From Marinihelvus sp942491555 (GTDB lineage: Bacteria > Pseudomonadota > Gammaproteobacteria > Xanthomonadales > SZUA-36), in the NCBI GenBank assembly GCA_942491555.1, contig CALOBN010000001.1:62001-126000 (forward strand): a stretch of 64,000 bases of DNA, in the 5' to 3' direction. Position 1 is the stretch's first letter. Every line of letters begins with the position of its first letter. Both the position numbers and the translations under genes were made by a program. Of this stretch, positions 1 through 8,056 are shown in pieces. Under the pieces are notes generated by a model. That model was given only the letters and a program-made list of their open reading frames with translations. It ran no database searches and had not been told where the DNA came from.

Positions 1-230
1 GTAACTCGCTGTCGCATCGTGCGCCGGGTTCCATTGGTCAGTGTCAAACGCCGGGTCGTGTCTTTAAAGGCAAGAAAATGGCGGGTCACATGGGTGACGA
101 GCGTGTAACCACGCAGAATCTCGAAGTGATACGGGTGGATGTTGAACGCAACCTGCTGCTGATCAAGGGTGCTGTCCCTGGCGCACCGGGCGGTACGGTC
201 ACTGTTCGTCTGTCCGTCAAGAAGCACTGA
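1..230 (+). CDS. rplC: 50S ribosomal protein L3, C-terminal part (5' end outside the window)
   Basis: L3 is a large-subunit protein that binds 23S rRNA early in assembly and reaches towards the peptidyl transferase centre. Only the last 75 codons are present, read in the frame that begins at base 3. They include GSIGQ, QTPGRVFKGKKMAGHMG and RVTTQNL, which match the central loop and C-terminal barrel of bacterial L3. The Gln of GSIGQ-x-QTPG corresponds to the residue that PrmB methylates in E. coli. rplD follows after 11 bases, the standard S10-operon order. The gene is cut by the window edge, not broken. Confidence 0.96.
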   Translation, partial: NSLSHRAPGSIGQCQTPGRVFKGKKMAGHMGDERVTTQNLEVIRVDVERNLLLIKGAVPGAPGGTVTVRLSVKKH

Positions 231-241
231 GGATTTAGAAC

Positions 242-844
242 ATGAAACTTAATGTTGCAGGCGGAAAAGACATCCAGGTATCGGAAGCGACCTTTGGTCG
301 TGATTTCTCCGAGGCCCTGGTTCACCAGGTGGTAACCGCCTACCTGGCCGGCGCGCGTTCCGGCACCAAGGCGCAGAAGAATCGTGCAGCTGTGAGCGGT
401 GGTGGCAAGAAGCCATGGCGCCAGAAAGGCACCGGCCGGGCCCGTGCGGGTACCAGCCGTGGACCAATCTGGACCGGCGGTGGCGTGACGTTTGCCGCTT
501 CACCCCGCGACCACTCGCAGAAAGTGAACCGCAAGATGTACCGCGGAGCGCTGCAGGCCATTTTCTCTGAGCTGGTCCGAAAAGATGCGCTGGTGGTTAT
601 TGATGAGATCAAGCTCGACAAGCCGAGCACCAAGGATCTTATCGCGCAACTTGCTGAAGTGGGTGTCCAGAAAGGTTTGATTATTACCGCAGAGGTTAAC
701 GAAGGCCTGTACCTGTCCGCGCGGAACATCATCGGTGTGAGCGTTGTTGACGTGGCCGGAATTGATCCAGTCAGCCTGGTGTCCACTGACAAAGTGATCG
801 TGACCGTGGATGCGGTCGCCAAGATCCAGGAGTGGTTAGGATGA
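242..844 (+). CDS. rplD: 50S ribosomal protein L4
   Basis: L4 binds 23S rRNA domain I and sends a long basic loop into the peptide exit tunnel; in E. coli it also represses its own S10 operon. The protein has 200 residues against 201 in E. coli. The tunnel loop is clear at about residues 45-80, rich in Gly, Lys and Arg (KKPWRQKGTGRARAGTSRGP). The S10-operon leader on which L4 would act lies upstream of the window, so autoregulation cannot be judged. The stop codon overlaps the next start as ATGA. Confidence 0.98.
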   Translation: MKLNVAGGKDIQVSEATFGRDFSEALVHQVVTAYLAGARSGTKAQKNRAAVSGGGKKPWRQKGTGRARAGTSRGPIWTGGGVTFAASPRDHSQKVNRKMYRGALQAIFSELVRKDALVVIDEIKLDKPSTKDLIAQLAEVGVQKGLIITAEVNEGLYLSARNIIGVSVVDVAGIDPVSLVSTDKVIVTVDAVAKIQEWLG

Positions 845-1140
845 ACAGCGAACGCATTTTCAAGGTGCTGCTTGCACCGCGTGTGACGGAAAAGACCGCC
901 CGCGTTGGTGAGCAGGGTAACCAGTACGTATTTCAGGTCGCCACCGATTCCACCAAAGCGGAAATCCGCGATGCAGTGGAAGCGTTGTTTGAAGTGAACG
1001 TTGAGTCTGTTCAGGTCGTCAACATGAAAGGCAAGACCAAAGCTTTCAAGGCGCGCAAAGGCAAGCGCGCGGACTGGAAAAAGGCCTACGTTCGTGTCCA
1101 GGAAGGGCAGGTCATCAACCTTCTCGACGAATCGGCATAA
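841..1140 (+). CDS. rplW: 50S ribosomal protein L23
   Basis: L23 sits at the exit of the peptide tunnel and is the docking site for trigger factor and SRP. I chose the ATG that overlaps the rplD stop (ATGA), because AGGAG lies 8 bases upstream and the product then starts MNSERIFKVLLAPRVTEK, like E. coli L23. A GTG 9 bases earlier is in frame but has no good ribosome site. The product has 99 residues. Glu17 in the VTEK motif matches the conserved Glu that contacts trigger factor. Confidence 0.97.
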   Translation: MNSERIFKVLLAPRVTEKTARVGEQGNQYVFQVATDSTKAEIRDAVEALFEVNVESVQVVNMKGKTKAFKARKGKRADWKKAYVRVQEGQVINLLDESA

Positions 1141-1151
1141 GGATTTAAGTC

Positions 1152-1979
1152 ATGGCAATTGTTAAGGCAAAACCGACATCGCCTGGCCGCCGCGGAGTGG
1201 TCCGTGTACGTCACGACCACCTCCACAAGGGAGCGCCACATGCGCCCCTGCTGGAGAAGCAGTCCAAGAGCGGTGGCCGGAACAACAACGGTCGTATCAC
1301 CACCCGTCATATTGGTGGAGGTCACAAGCAGCACTATCGCGTGATCGACTTCAAACGTGACAAGGATGGGATTCCGGCCAAGGTGGAGCGTATTGAATAC
1401 GATCCTAACCGCAGCGCGCACATCGCTTTGGTGCTGTACGCGGATGGCGAACGTCGCTACATCATTGCGGCCAAGGCACTGCGTTCCGGTGATCCGGTAA
1501 TGAGTGGACGCGAGGCTGCTATTAAGCCGGGCAACACACTGCCGCTGACCAACATTCCGGTCGGTACAGTGGTGCATTGCGTCGAGCTCAAGCCGGGTAA
1601 AGGTGCCCAGTTGGCACGCAGCGCTGGCGCTGCGGTTCAGTTGGTTGCCCGCGAAGGCCAGTACGCGACCCTGCGTTTGCGTTCCGGCGAAATGCGCAAG
1701 GTTTCTAATCGCTGCCGCGCGACCATCGGTGAAGTGTCCAACTCCGAGCACAACCTCGAGAAGCTGGGCAAGGCCGGTGCGAAACGCTGGCGCGGTGTCC
1801 GCCCAACGGTACGTGGCGTGGCCATGAACCCGGTCGATCACCCGCACGGTGGTGGTGAAGGTAAAACTTCCGGTGGTCGTCATCCGGTGTCCCCCTGGGG
1901 TCAACCGACGAAGGGTCACAAGACCCGTAGCAACAAGCGCACGGACAAGTACATTGCCCGTAAGCGCTCTGGTAAGTAA
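1152..1979 (+). CDS. rplB: 50S ribosomal protein L2
   Basis: L2 is one of the most conserved large-subunit proteins and is needed for subunit association and for the peptidyl transferase centre. The product has 275 residues against 273 in E. coli. The signature MNPVDHPHGGGEG begins at residue 225 and holds the functionally important His near the active site. The C-terminal tail is strongly basic (SNKRTDKYIARKRSGK). It lies between rplW and rpsS with gaps of 11-12 bases. Confidence 0.98.
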   Translation: MAIVKAKPTSPGRRGVVRVRHDHLHKGAPHAPLLEKQSKSGGRNNNGRITTRHIGGGHKQHYRVIDFKRDKDGIPAKVERIEYDPNRSAHIALVLYADGERRYIIAAKALRSGDPVMSGREAAIKPGNTLPLTNIPVGTVVHCVELKPGKGAQLARSAGAAVQLVAREGQYATLRLRSGEMRKVSNRCRATIGEVSNSEHNLEKLGKAGAKRWRGVRPTVRGVAMNPVDHPHGGGEGKTSGGRHPVSPWGQPTKGHKTRSNKRTDKYIARKRSGK

Positions 1980-1991
1980 CGGGACAGAACG

Positions 1992-2264
1992 ATGCCAAGA
2001 TCAATTAAGAAAGGCCCTTTTATCGATCATCACCTGGTTACCAAGGTGGAGAATGCGCTTGAGACGAATAACAAGCGCCCGATTCGCACCTGGTCACGCC
2101 GGTCGATGATCACTCCGGAAATGGTGGGGTTGACGATTGCCGTGCATAACGGCCGCCAGCATGTGCCGATTCTTGTGAACGAGCAGATGATTGGACACAA
2201 GCTTGGTGAATTTTCAGCCACGCGCACGTTTAAGGGTCACTCCGGTGACCGGAAAACCAAGTAA
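1992..2264 (+). CDS. rpsS: 30S ribosomal protein S19
   Basis: S19 lies in the head of the small subunit, forms a complex with S13 and contacts the A-site tRNA region. The product has 90 residues, close to the usual 92. It starts MPRSIKKGPFIDHHL and carries the family core TWSRRSMITPEMVG and GHKLGEFSATRTFKGH. It sits in normal S10-operon order, with short gaps on both sides. Confidence 0.98.
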   Translation: MPRSIKKGPFIDHHLVTKVENALETNNKRPIRTWSRRSMITPEMVGLTIAVHNGRQHVPILVNEQMIGHKLGEFSATRTFKGHSGDRKTK

Positions 2265-2276
2265 GGACGCAGAGCC

Positions 2277-2612
2277 ATGCAGGTAACAGCGAAATTAAAC
2301 GGCGCCCGCATCTCGGCGCAAAAAGTCCGCCTTGTTGCGGACCAGGTCCGCGGCATGCCCGTGGAGAAGGCCGAGCAATTGCTGGCCTTCAGCCCGAAGA
2401 AAGCGGCACATATCGTCAAGAAAGTGCTCTTGTCAGCTATTGCCAACGCCGAGCACAACGAAGGCGCTGACATCGACGAGCTGACCATCAAGACGATTAC
2501 CGTTGATGAGGGTCCGACGATGAAGCGAGGCCGGGCCCGCGCGAAGGGTCGCGGTACGCAGATTTTGAAACGCACCAGTCACATTACCGTGACGGTCGCG
2601 GACAGCGAATAA
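2277..2612 (+). CDS. rplV: 50S ribosomal protein L22
   Basis: L22 spans all 23S rRNA domains, and its beta hairpin lines the exit tunnel at the macrolide and nascent-chain arrest region. The product has 111 residues against 110 in E. coli. KVRLVADQVRGMPVEKA, near the N terminus, and the hairpin sequence PTMKRGRARAKGRGTQILKR are typical. Neighbours are rpsS and rpsC. Confidence 0.98.
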   Translation: MQVTAKLNGARISAQKVRLVADQVRGMPVEKAEQLLAFSPKKAAHIVKKVLLSAIANAEHNEGADIDELTIKTITVDEGPTMKRGRARAKGRGTQILKRTSHITVTVADSE

Positions 2613-2630
2613 CAGGACCAGGAAAAGATT

Positions 2631-3311
2631 ATGGGTCAGAAGGTACATCCGATAGGTATCCGCCTTGGTATTTCCAAGGACTGGAATTCAACCTGGTACG
2701 CCGAAAAGGGTCTTTACGCAGAACAGCTCGAGTCTGATCTGGAAGTGCGTGAATACCTCCGCAAACGCCTCAAGCAGGCGGCGGTCAGCCGTATCCAGAT
2801 TGAGCGTCCGGCGAAGTCCGCACGCATCACGATTCATACGGCTCGTCCGGGCATCGTGATCGGCAAGAAAGGCGAAGACATCGAGCGCCTGCGCCGTGAC
2901 GTAAGCCAACAGATGGGGGTTCCGACCCACATCACGGTCGCCGAAATCCGCAAGCCGGAACTCGACGCACAGCTCGTGGCCGAGGGCATTGCCCAGCAGC
3001 TCGAGCGACGCATCATGTTCCGTCGCGCCATGAAGCGTGCCGTGGGCAATTCAATGCGGTTGGGTGCGCTCGGCATCAAGGTGCAGGTATCCGGTCGTCT
3101 GAACGGCGCCGACATTGCCCGCACCGAATGGTACCGGGAAGGCCAGGTTCCGCTGCACACATTACGCGCGGATATTGATTACGGATTCGTTGAAGCCGAA
3201 ACCACCTATGGAGTGCTCGGGGTGAAAGTCTGGATCTACAAGGGCGAGGTCTTCGACCTGCATGCCCAGCAGAACCAGAACACCAAGAGCAACCAGAAGG
3301 GCGCTAGCTAG
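2631..3311 (+). CDS. rpsC: 30S ribosomal protein S3
   Basis: S3 forms part of the mRNA entry tunnel and the ribosomal helicase with S4 and S5. The product has 226 residues (E. coli 233). It begins MGQKVHPIGIRLGI, has a KH domain with the IGKKG loop (in PGIVIGKKGEDIERLRRDV) around residue 80, and the C-terminal S3 domain with GRLNGADIARTEWYREG. The start has a purine-rich site (CAGGA) upstream. Confidence 0.98.
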   Translation: MGQKVHPIGIRLGISKDWNSTWYAEKGLYAEQLESDLEVREYLRKRLKQAAVSRIQIERPAKSARITIHTARPGIVIGKKGEDIERLRRDVSQQMGVPTHITVAEIRKPELDAQLVAEGIAQQLERRIMFRRAMKRAVGNSMRLGALGIKVQVSGRLNGADIARTEWYREGQVPLHTLRADIDYGFVEAETTYGVLGVKVWIYKGEVFDLHAQQNQNTKSNQKGAS

Positions 3312-3322
3312 GAGAGTCAGCC

Positions 3323-3736
3323 ATGCTGCAGCCAAAACGCACAAAATTCAGAAAAACACAGAAGGGCCGTAACCGCGGTCTGGCGCAGGTCAACAACCGC
3401 GTCAGCTTTGGTGAATACGGTCTGAAGGCCACGACTCGCGGATTTATTACTGCGCGTCAGATCGAGGCTGCCCGTCGTTCCATCACCCGTTACGTGAAAC
3501 GCGGCGGAAAACTGTGGATCCGGGTGTTCCCGGACAAGCCCATTACCAAGAAGCCCGTGGAAGTACGTATGGGTAAAGGCAAAGGTAATGTCGAATATTG
3601 GGTGGCCCCGATTCAGCCCGGCCGCGTCCTGTATGAAATCCAGGGTGTAACCGAAGAACAGGCACGTGAAGCATTCCGCCTGGCTTCTGCCAAGCTGTCG
3701 GTGCAGACCACCTTTGTGACCCGGTCGGTGATGTGA
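3323..3736 (+). CDS. rplP: 50S ribosomal protein L16
   Basis: L16 organises the A-site region of the large subunit and is needed for late assembly. The product has 137 residues (E. coli 136). It starts MLQPKRTKFRKTQKGRNRG and has the conserved ARRSITRYVKRGGKLWIRVFP stretch and the GKGKGNVEYWVAPIQPGRVLYE core. The TGA stop shares its last base with the ATG of rpmC, so translation of the two genes is probably coupled. Confidence 0.98.
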   Translation: MLQPKRTKFRKTQKGRNRGLAQVNNRVSFGEYGLKATTRGFITARQIEAARRSITRYVKRGGKLWIRVFPDKPITKKPVEVRMGKGKGNVEYWVAPIQPGRVLYEIQGVTEEQAREAFRLASAKLSVQTTFVTRSVM

Positions 3737-3939
3737 TGAATGCACAGGATTTGAGAACGAAAACAGACGCGGAACTGCGTGAGGAACTCACCGGTCTGCT
3801 GCGTGAACAGTTCAACCTCAGGATGCAGCGTGGCACAGGCTCTTTGGGCCAGCCTAGTGAGCTTCGGCGTGTACGGCGCGACATCGCGCGTGTGCAAACC
3901 GTCCTGACTGAGAAAGCAAAGGAAGGTAGCGCGGCATGA
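3736..3939 (+). CDS. rpmC: 50S ribosomal protein L29
   Basis: L29 is a small helical protein next to L23 at the tunnel exit. The product has 67 residues. I chose the ATG overlapping the rplP stop (TGATG), which gives MNAQDLRTKTDAELREEL; a GTG one codon earlier would add a single Met. The second helix carries the signature LLREQFNLRMQ. Its end overlaps rpsQ by four bases. Confidence 0.95.
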   Translation: MNAQDLRTKTDAELREELTGLLREQFNLRMQRGTGSLGQPSELRRVRRDIARVQTVLTEKAKEGSAA

Positions 3940-4211
3940 GTACTGCAGCAGAACAGGTTAACACTGAGGTAAAACGCAGCCAGGTCGGCCGTGTGGTCAG
4001 CGACAAGATGGATAAGACTGTCACGGTCATGCTGGAACGCAAGGTCAAACATGCCCTGTATGGCAAATACATCAAGCGCTCAACGAAAGTGAAAGCGCAC
4101 GATGAAGAAAACAATTGCGCCGAAGGCGACACCGTCAGGATTGAACAATGCCGTCCGCTCTCCAAGAACAAGAGCTGGCGCGTGGTCGAAGTCCTGGAAC
4201 GTGCCGTCTAG
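3936..4211 (+). CDS. rpsQ: 30S ribosomal protein S17
   Basis: S17 binds 16S rRNA early, at the 5' domain. The product has 91 residues, slightly longer than E. coli S17 (84) because of a polar N-terminal extension of about 12 residues before GRVVSDKMDKTVTVMLERK. The OB-fold core includes KHALYGKYIKRSTK and HDEENNCAEGD. The gene starts inside the end of rpmC (ATGA overlap). It is the last gene of the S10 operon in the standard order. Confidence 0.97.
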   Translation: MSTAAEQVNTEVKRSQVGRVVSDKMDKTVTVMLERKVKHALYGKYIKRSTKVKAHDEENNCAEGDTVRIEQCRPLSKNKSWRVVEVLERAV

Positions 4212-4238
4212 GTTGCCGGCAGAGTCGAGGAAATAACA

Positions 4239-4607
4239 ATGATTCAGATGCAGAGCATGCTTTCTGCCGCGGACAACAGCGGCGCTCGCCAGGTGATGTG
4301 CATCAAGGTGCTGGGCGGTTCCAAACGCCGTTATGCGCAGATTGGTGATGTGATCAAGGTGACCGTGAAAGACGCGATCCCGCGAGGCAAGGTTAAGAAG
4401 GGTGAGGTCTACAACGCACTGGTTGTGCGCACCCGTCATGGTGTTCGTCGTCCGGATGGCTCCAAAATCCGTTTCGATGGTAACGCCGCTGTGTTGCTAA
4501 ACCAAAAACTGGAGCCCGTGGGAACGCGCATCTTTGGACCGGTCACCCGCGAATTGCGTGGTGAAAAGTTCATGAAGATCGTGTCCCTCGCGCCGGAAGT
4601 GCTGTAA
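4239..4607 (+). CDS. rplN: 50S ribosomal protein L14
   Basis: L14 lies at the subunit interface and forms bridges with 16S rRNA; it is also the binding site for the silencing factor RsfS. The product has 122 residues. It begins MIQMQSMLSAADNSGARQVMCIKVLGG and ends with the family signature REKF-type stretch ELRGEKFMKIVSLAPEVL. It is the first gene of the spc operon, 27 bases after rpsQ. No separate promoter is obvious in that short gap. Confidence 0.98.
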   Translation: MIQMQSMLSAADNSGARQVMCIKVLGGSKRRYAQIGDVIKVTVKDAIPRGKVKKGEVYNALVVRTRHGVRRPDGSKIRFDGNAAVLLNQKLEPVGTRIFGPVTRELRGEKFMKIVSLAPEVL

Positions 4608-4620
4608 GCGAGGCTGAACG

Positions 4621-4938
4621 ATGAAACGCATTAAAAAAGGTGACGAGGTTCTCGTTACAACCGGTCGCAGCAAAGGCCAGAAAGGCCAGGTGCTGCAGAT
4701 ACTGGAACGCGACCGCCTGTTGGTGGAAAACGTGAACATGGTCAAGAAGCACACCAAGCCTGATCCGAATCGTGGCACTCAGGGTGGCATCATCGAGCGC
4801 GAAGCGCCGATCCATGCCTCCAATGTGCAGCTCTATAACCCGGCAACGGGTAAGGGCGATCGCGTGGGTTTCAAAACGCTCGGTGATGGCAAAAAGGTTC
4901 GCGTGTTTCGTTCCAACGGCGAGGCCGTCGATATTTAG
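4621..4938 (+). CDS. rplX: 50S ribosomal protein L24
   Basis: L24 is an assembly-initiator protein of the 50S subunit, located near the tunnel exit. The product has 105 residues. A KOW motif is seen at the N terminus (KKGDEVLVTTGRSKGQKGQV), followed by the conserved NMVKKHTKP and GIIEREAPIHASNVQL stretches. A 142-base gap separates it from rplE, far longer than other gaps in this operon. Confidence 0.97.
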   Translation: MKRIKKGDEVLVTTGRSKGQKGQVLQILERDRLLVENVNMVKKHTKPDPNRGTQGGIIEREAPIHASNVQLYNPATGKGDRVGFKTLGDGKKVRVFRSNGEAVDI

Positions 4939-5080
4939 CCGCCCGGCGGGCGCTTCTTTCATCGCTTGGCGATGAAAACCGCACCCACCAGGCAACATTG
5001 AATGATTTGCTCTGGCGCTGGCGCGCCAACCGCAAAGCTGGAAAAGGCGCGTTAGTGCCAATTGAACGAGGTAGGGCCCG
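4939..5080 (+). promoter_or_regulatory. Structured L24-L5 intergenic leader, candidate S8 control site
   Basis: This gap can form several hairpins. A perfect 9-base stem TTTCATCGC / GCGATGAAA with a TTG loop lies at 4957-4977. A smaller CGCCC / GGGCG hairpin lies at 4940-4952. Closer to rplE, TGGC-GCGCC (5019-5027) can pair with GGCGC (5046-5050) and GCCA (5057-5060), leaving a six-base one-sided bulge. In E. coli, ribosomal protein S8 represses the spc operon by binding mRNA at the rplE start, so this is the expected place for such a site. That it binds S8 is inference. Confidence 0.45.
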
Positions 5081-5623
5081 ATGGCCAGATTGAACGAGTA
5101 TTACAGAGAGACGCTGGTGCCGCAGCTTATGAAAGAGCTGGGTATTGAGAACGTCATGGCGGTACCGAAAATCACCAAGATCACCCTGAACATGGGTGTG
5201 GGTGAGGCGGCGACCGATAAAAAGGTAATGGACAAAGCCGTTGCCGACCTGGCTGCTATTACCGGTCAGTCACCGATCGTGACAAAGGCACGCAAATCCG
5301 TTGCCTCGTTCAAGATTCGCGACGGTTGGCCGATTGGTTGCAAGGTGACGCTGCGCCGCGAACATATGTATGAGTTCCTGGACCGCCTGGTCAACGTGGC
5401 GATCCCGCGGGTGCGTGACTTCCGTGGCCTGAACCCAAAATCTTTTGATGGTCGTGGAAACTACTCCATGGGCATTAAGGAACAGATTGTGTTCCCGGAA
5501 ATCAATTTTGACGAGGTGGATGCGATTCGCGGCATGGATATCACCATTACGACGACCGCAGCCAACAACGAGGAAGGCAAGGCGCTTTTGAAAGCGTTCA
5601 ACTTTCCCTTTAAAGATAAGTAA
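5081..5623 (+). CDS. rplE: 50S ribosomal protein L5
   Basis: L5 binds 5S rRNA in the central protuberance and contacts P-site tRNA. The product has 180 residues (E. coli 179). It starts MARLNEYYRETLVPQLMKELG and contains the L5 signatures KITLNMGVGEA, RKSVASFKIR and GCKVTLRREHMYEFLDRL. The start is preceded by GAGGTAGG. The structured leader just upstream suggests translational control here. Confidence 0.98.
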   Translation: MARLNEYYRETLVPQLMKELGIENVMAVPKITKITLNMGVGEAATDKKVMDKAVADLAAITGQSPIVTKARKSVASFKIRDGWPIGCKVTLRREHMYEFLDRLVNVAIPRVRDFRGLNPKSFDGRGNYSMGIKEQIVFPEINFDEVDAIRGMDITITTTAANNEEGKALLKAFNFPFKDK

Positions 5624-5637
5624 GGCAGGACTTTAGC

Positions 5638-5943
5638 ATGGCCAAAAAGAGCATGATCAATCGCGAAAAGCGTCGCGAGAAACTGGTAAAGCGTTACGCC
5701 GCCAAGCGTGCCGAACTAAAGGCAGTAATCGCTGACGCGGACGTGGGTTTCGAAGAGAAGCAGGTAGCGGTTTTTGCCTTGCAGAAACTGCCGCGCGATT
5801 CGAGCCCGGCACGCCAGCGCAACCGCTGCGCCCTTTCTGGTCGACCACGCGGTTTTTACCGCAAGTTCGGCCTGAGTCGCAACAAGCTGCGTGAAGCCGC
5901 CATGCGTGGTGACGTACCGGGCCTGCGTAAGGCCAGCTGGTAA
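5638..5943 (+). CDS. rpsN: 30S ribosomal protein S14, zinc-independent form
   Basis: S14 is in the head of the small subunit. The product has 101 residues and belongs to the long, zinc-free type: the region where zinc-binding S14 has CxxC pairs here holds a single Cys (RQRNRCALSGRPRGF). The C terminus (REAAMRGDVPGLRKASW) is nearly identical to E. coli S14. Just behind the stop, TCCGG-GCC and GGC-TT-CCGGA (5944-5965) could form a small hairpin before rpsH. Confidence 0.98.
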   Translation: MAKKSMINREKRREKLVKRYAAKRAELKAVIADADVGFEEKQVAVFALQKLPRDSSPARQRNRCALSGRPRGFYRKFGLSRNKLREAAMRGDVPGLRKASW

Positions 5944-5989
5944 TCCGGGCCTGAAGGCTTCCGGACCGACTTGATACAGGAATAAAGCA

Positions 5990-6385
5990 ATGAGCATGAG
6001 TGACCCGATTTCGGATATGTTGACCCGCATCCGTAATGCACAGGCGACCAATAAGGTCAGCACAACCATGCCGTCTTCCAAGGTGAAGGTGGGCATCGCT
6101 GCTGTGCTGAAGGACGAAGGTTTCATCAACGACTTTGAGGTGATGCCGAACGATGGCAAGCCGCAACTTAAAGTGACTCTGCGTTACTTCGAGGGCAAGG
6201 GCGTTATTGACATGGTCAAGCGCGTAAGCCGTCCTGGTCTGCGTCAGTACCGTGGCAAAGACGATCTGCCACGAATTTTTGACGGGCTCGGTATTGCGAT
6301 TGTCAGCACGTCGCAGGGCATCATGACCGACGCTTCGGCACGATCGGCAGGACAGGGCGGTGAAGTCCTGTGCGTTGTCGCCTAA
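5990..6385 (+). CDS. rpsH: 30S ribosomal protein S8
   Basis: S8 binds the central domain of 16S rRNA and, in E. coli, represses the spc operon at the rplE start. The product has 131 residues (E. coli 130). It starts MSMSDPISDMLTRIRNAQ and ends with the signature GLGIAIVSTSQGIMTDASAR. AGGA precedes the start. See the L24-L5 leader for the possible feedback target. Confidence 0.98.
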   Translation: MSMSDPISDMLTRIRNAQATNKVSTTMPSSKVKVGIAAVLKDEGFINDFEVMPNDGKPQLKVTLRYFEGKGVIDMVKRVSRPGLRQYRGKDDLPRIFDGLGIAIVSTSQGIMTDASARSAGQGGEVLCVVA

Positions 6386-6403
6386 GCATCAGGAGAGAGA
6401 GCA

Positions 6404-6931
6404 ATGTCACGTATCGCAAAAAGTCCCATTGAGATCCCGCAGGGCGTTGATGTCAATTTCAACGACGAGCAGGTTACGGTCAAGGGCCCCAAAGGCAATT
6501 TGCAGATGGACATTCATCCGGCGATTAAATTCGCGATGGAAGATGGTGTCTGCAATGTGAAATGGGCCGAGGCCAAGGACGTCGCCATGGCGGGGACCTT
6601 CCGGGCGCTGCTGAACAATATGATCACGGGTGTCAATGAAGGTTTTGAGAAGAAACTACTCCTGCAAGGTGTTGGTTATCGCGCCCAGGCTCAGGGTCAG
6701 AAGCTCAACCTGCAGTTGGGATTCTCACATGAAGTGAATTACGAAGTTCCGGAAGGCGTGTCGGTAGAGACGCCGAGCCAGACGGAAATCATCGTCAAAG
6801 GCTGCGACAAGCAGAGTGTTGGCCAGGCCGCTGCGGAAATCCGTGCGTTCCGTCCGCCGGAGCCCTACAAGGGTAAAGGTGTGCGTTATGCGGATGAGCG
6901 TGTCGTGCGGAAAGAGGCCAAGAAGGCGTAA
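6404..6931 (+). CDS. rplF: 50S ribosomal protein L6
   Basis: L6 has two similar domains and lies near the sarcin-ricin loop and factor-binding site. The product has 175 residues (E. coli 177). Visible signatures are MSRIAKSPIEIPQGVDV, the GVGYRAQAQGQKLNLQLGFSH stretch in the second domain, and the C-terminal PPEPYKGKGVRYADERV. GGAGAG precedes the start. Confidence 0.98.
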   Translation: MSRIAKSPIEIPQGVDVNFNDEQVTVKGPKGNLQMDIHPAIKFAMEDGVCNVKWAEAKDVAMAGTFRALLNNMITGVNEGFEKKLLLQGVGYRAQAQGQKLNLQLGFSHEVNYEVPEGVSVETPSQTEIIVKGCDKQSVGQAAAEIRAFRPPEPYKGKGVRYADERVVRKEAKKA

Positions 6932-6957
6932 GCCTGCTGGCCCTGAGGAAGAAAATT

Positions 6958-7305
6958 ATGAACAAGAAGACTTCGAGACTGCGCCGTGCACGCAAAAACC
7001 GTGCCCGGATTCGTCGCACCGGCATGCCGCGTTTGACCGTGCATCGCAGTGGTCAGCACATTTATGCCCAGGTGATCGATGCTGAGAAGGTCGTGGCAGT
7101 TGCATCAACCGTGCAGAAAGACGTGGCCAAGGGCCTCGACAGCACCAGCAATATGGCGGCTGCCGCCGCGGTTGGCAAAGCCGTCGCGGAACGCGCGAAA
7201 GCAGCCGGTGTGGAAGAAGTAGCCTTCGACCGCAGTGGATTCAAATACCACGGACGGGTGAAGACGCTCGCCGATGCTGCTCGCGAGAGCGGCCTGAAAT
7301 TCTGA
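6958..7305 (+). CDS. rplR: 50S ribosomal protein L18
   Basis: L18 binds 5S rRNA together with L5 and attaches it to the large subunit. The product has 115 residues (E. coli 117). The N-terminal basic tail (NKKTSRLRRARKNRARI) and the core PRLTVHRSGQHIYAQVID and FDRSGFKYHGRVKTLADAAR are typical. It lies between rplF and rpsE. Confidence 0.98.
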   Translation: MNKKTSRLRRARKNRARIRRTGMPRLTVHRSGQHIYAQVIDAEKVVAVASTVQKDVAKGLDSTSNMAAAAAVGKAVAERAKAAGVEEVAFDRSGFKYHGRVKTLADAARESGLKF

Positions 7306-7318
7306 ACAGGACGAACTG

Positions 7319-7831
7319 ATGTCAAATATCGACAGAGACAATGGCGACGGCATGCTCGAGAAGTTGGTGGCCGTCAACCGTGTGGCCAAAGTGGTCAAGG
7401 GTGGTCGCATCTTCGGCTTCACCGCGCTGAGCGTGGTGGGAGATGGCAACGGCAAAGTGGGTTTTGGTTATGGCAAGGCGCGTGAAGTGCCGATTGCTAT
7501 CCAGAAGTCCATGGAAAAAGCCCGCGCAAACATGGTGACCATCCCGTTGAATGGCGGAACCCTTTGGCATCCGGTCAAAGCATCACACTGTGGGTCACGC
7601 ATATACATGCAGCCTGCATCGGAAGGTACCGGTGTAATTGCTGGTGGCGCGATGCGTGCGGTACTGGAAGCGGTTGGCGTGCACAACGTGCTGGCCAAGA
7701 GCCTTGGTTCAAACGCGCCAATTAACCTGGTGCGGGCGACGATCAAGGGTCTCCAGAAAATGTACAGCCCGGAATCCATTGCTGCCAAGCGCGGTAAATC
7801 CGTGGACGAAATTAAAGCGAACCTGGGATAA
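7319..7831 (+). CDS. rpsE: 30S ribosomal protein S5
   Basis: S5 is part of the mRNA entry site and affects decoding accuracy. The product has 170 residues (E. coli 167). The N-terminal double-stranded RNA-binding domain holds VVKGGRIFGFTALSVVGDG, and the C-terminal domain holds QPASEGTGVIAGGAMRAVLE. The N terminus carries a small acidic variation (NIDRDNGDG). The short spacing to rplR and rpmD fits one transcript. Confidence 0.98.
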   Translation: MSNIDRDNGDGMLEKLVAVNRVAKVVKGGRIFGFTALSVVGDGNGKVGFGYGKAREVPIAIQKSMEKARANMVTIPLNGGTLWHPVKASHCGSRIYMQPASEGTGVIAGGAMRAVLEAVGVHNVLAKSLGSNAPINLVRATIKGLQKMYSPESIAAKRGKSVDEIKANLG

Positions 7832-7835
7832 GACC

Positions 7836-8036
7836 ATGGCCAAGGCAAAAAAATCTGACAAGACCATAAAAGTCACCCTGACGCGCTCGCCGATTGGCAC
7901 CTTGCCGCGTCATCGTGAGTGCGTTCGTGGCCTGGGCCTCAAGCGTATGCACCAGACGGTCGAGCTGGAAGACACACCATCCGTGCGCGGAATGGTAAAC
8001 AAAATTAACTACATGGTACGAGTGGAAGAGGCCTGA
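7836..8036 (+). CDS. rpmD: 50S ribosomal protein L30
   Basis: L30 is a small large-subunit protein. The product has 66 residues (E. coli 59), with a lysine-rich N terminus and the family core IKVTLTRSPIGTLPRHRECV, LGLKRMHQTVELEDT and VRGMVNKINYMVRVEE. The ATG is four bases behind the rpsE stop. The following gap of 112 bases is unusual for this place and holds an inverted-repeat element. Confidence 0.96.
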   Translation: MAKAKKSDKTIKVTLTRSPIGTLPRHRECVRGLGLKRMHQTVELEDTPSVRGMVNKINYMVRVEEA

Positions 8037-8056
8037 GCCCTAACGGGGTGAGGGAA

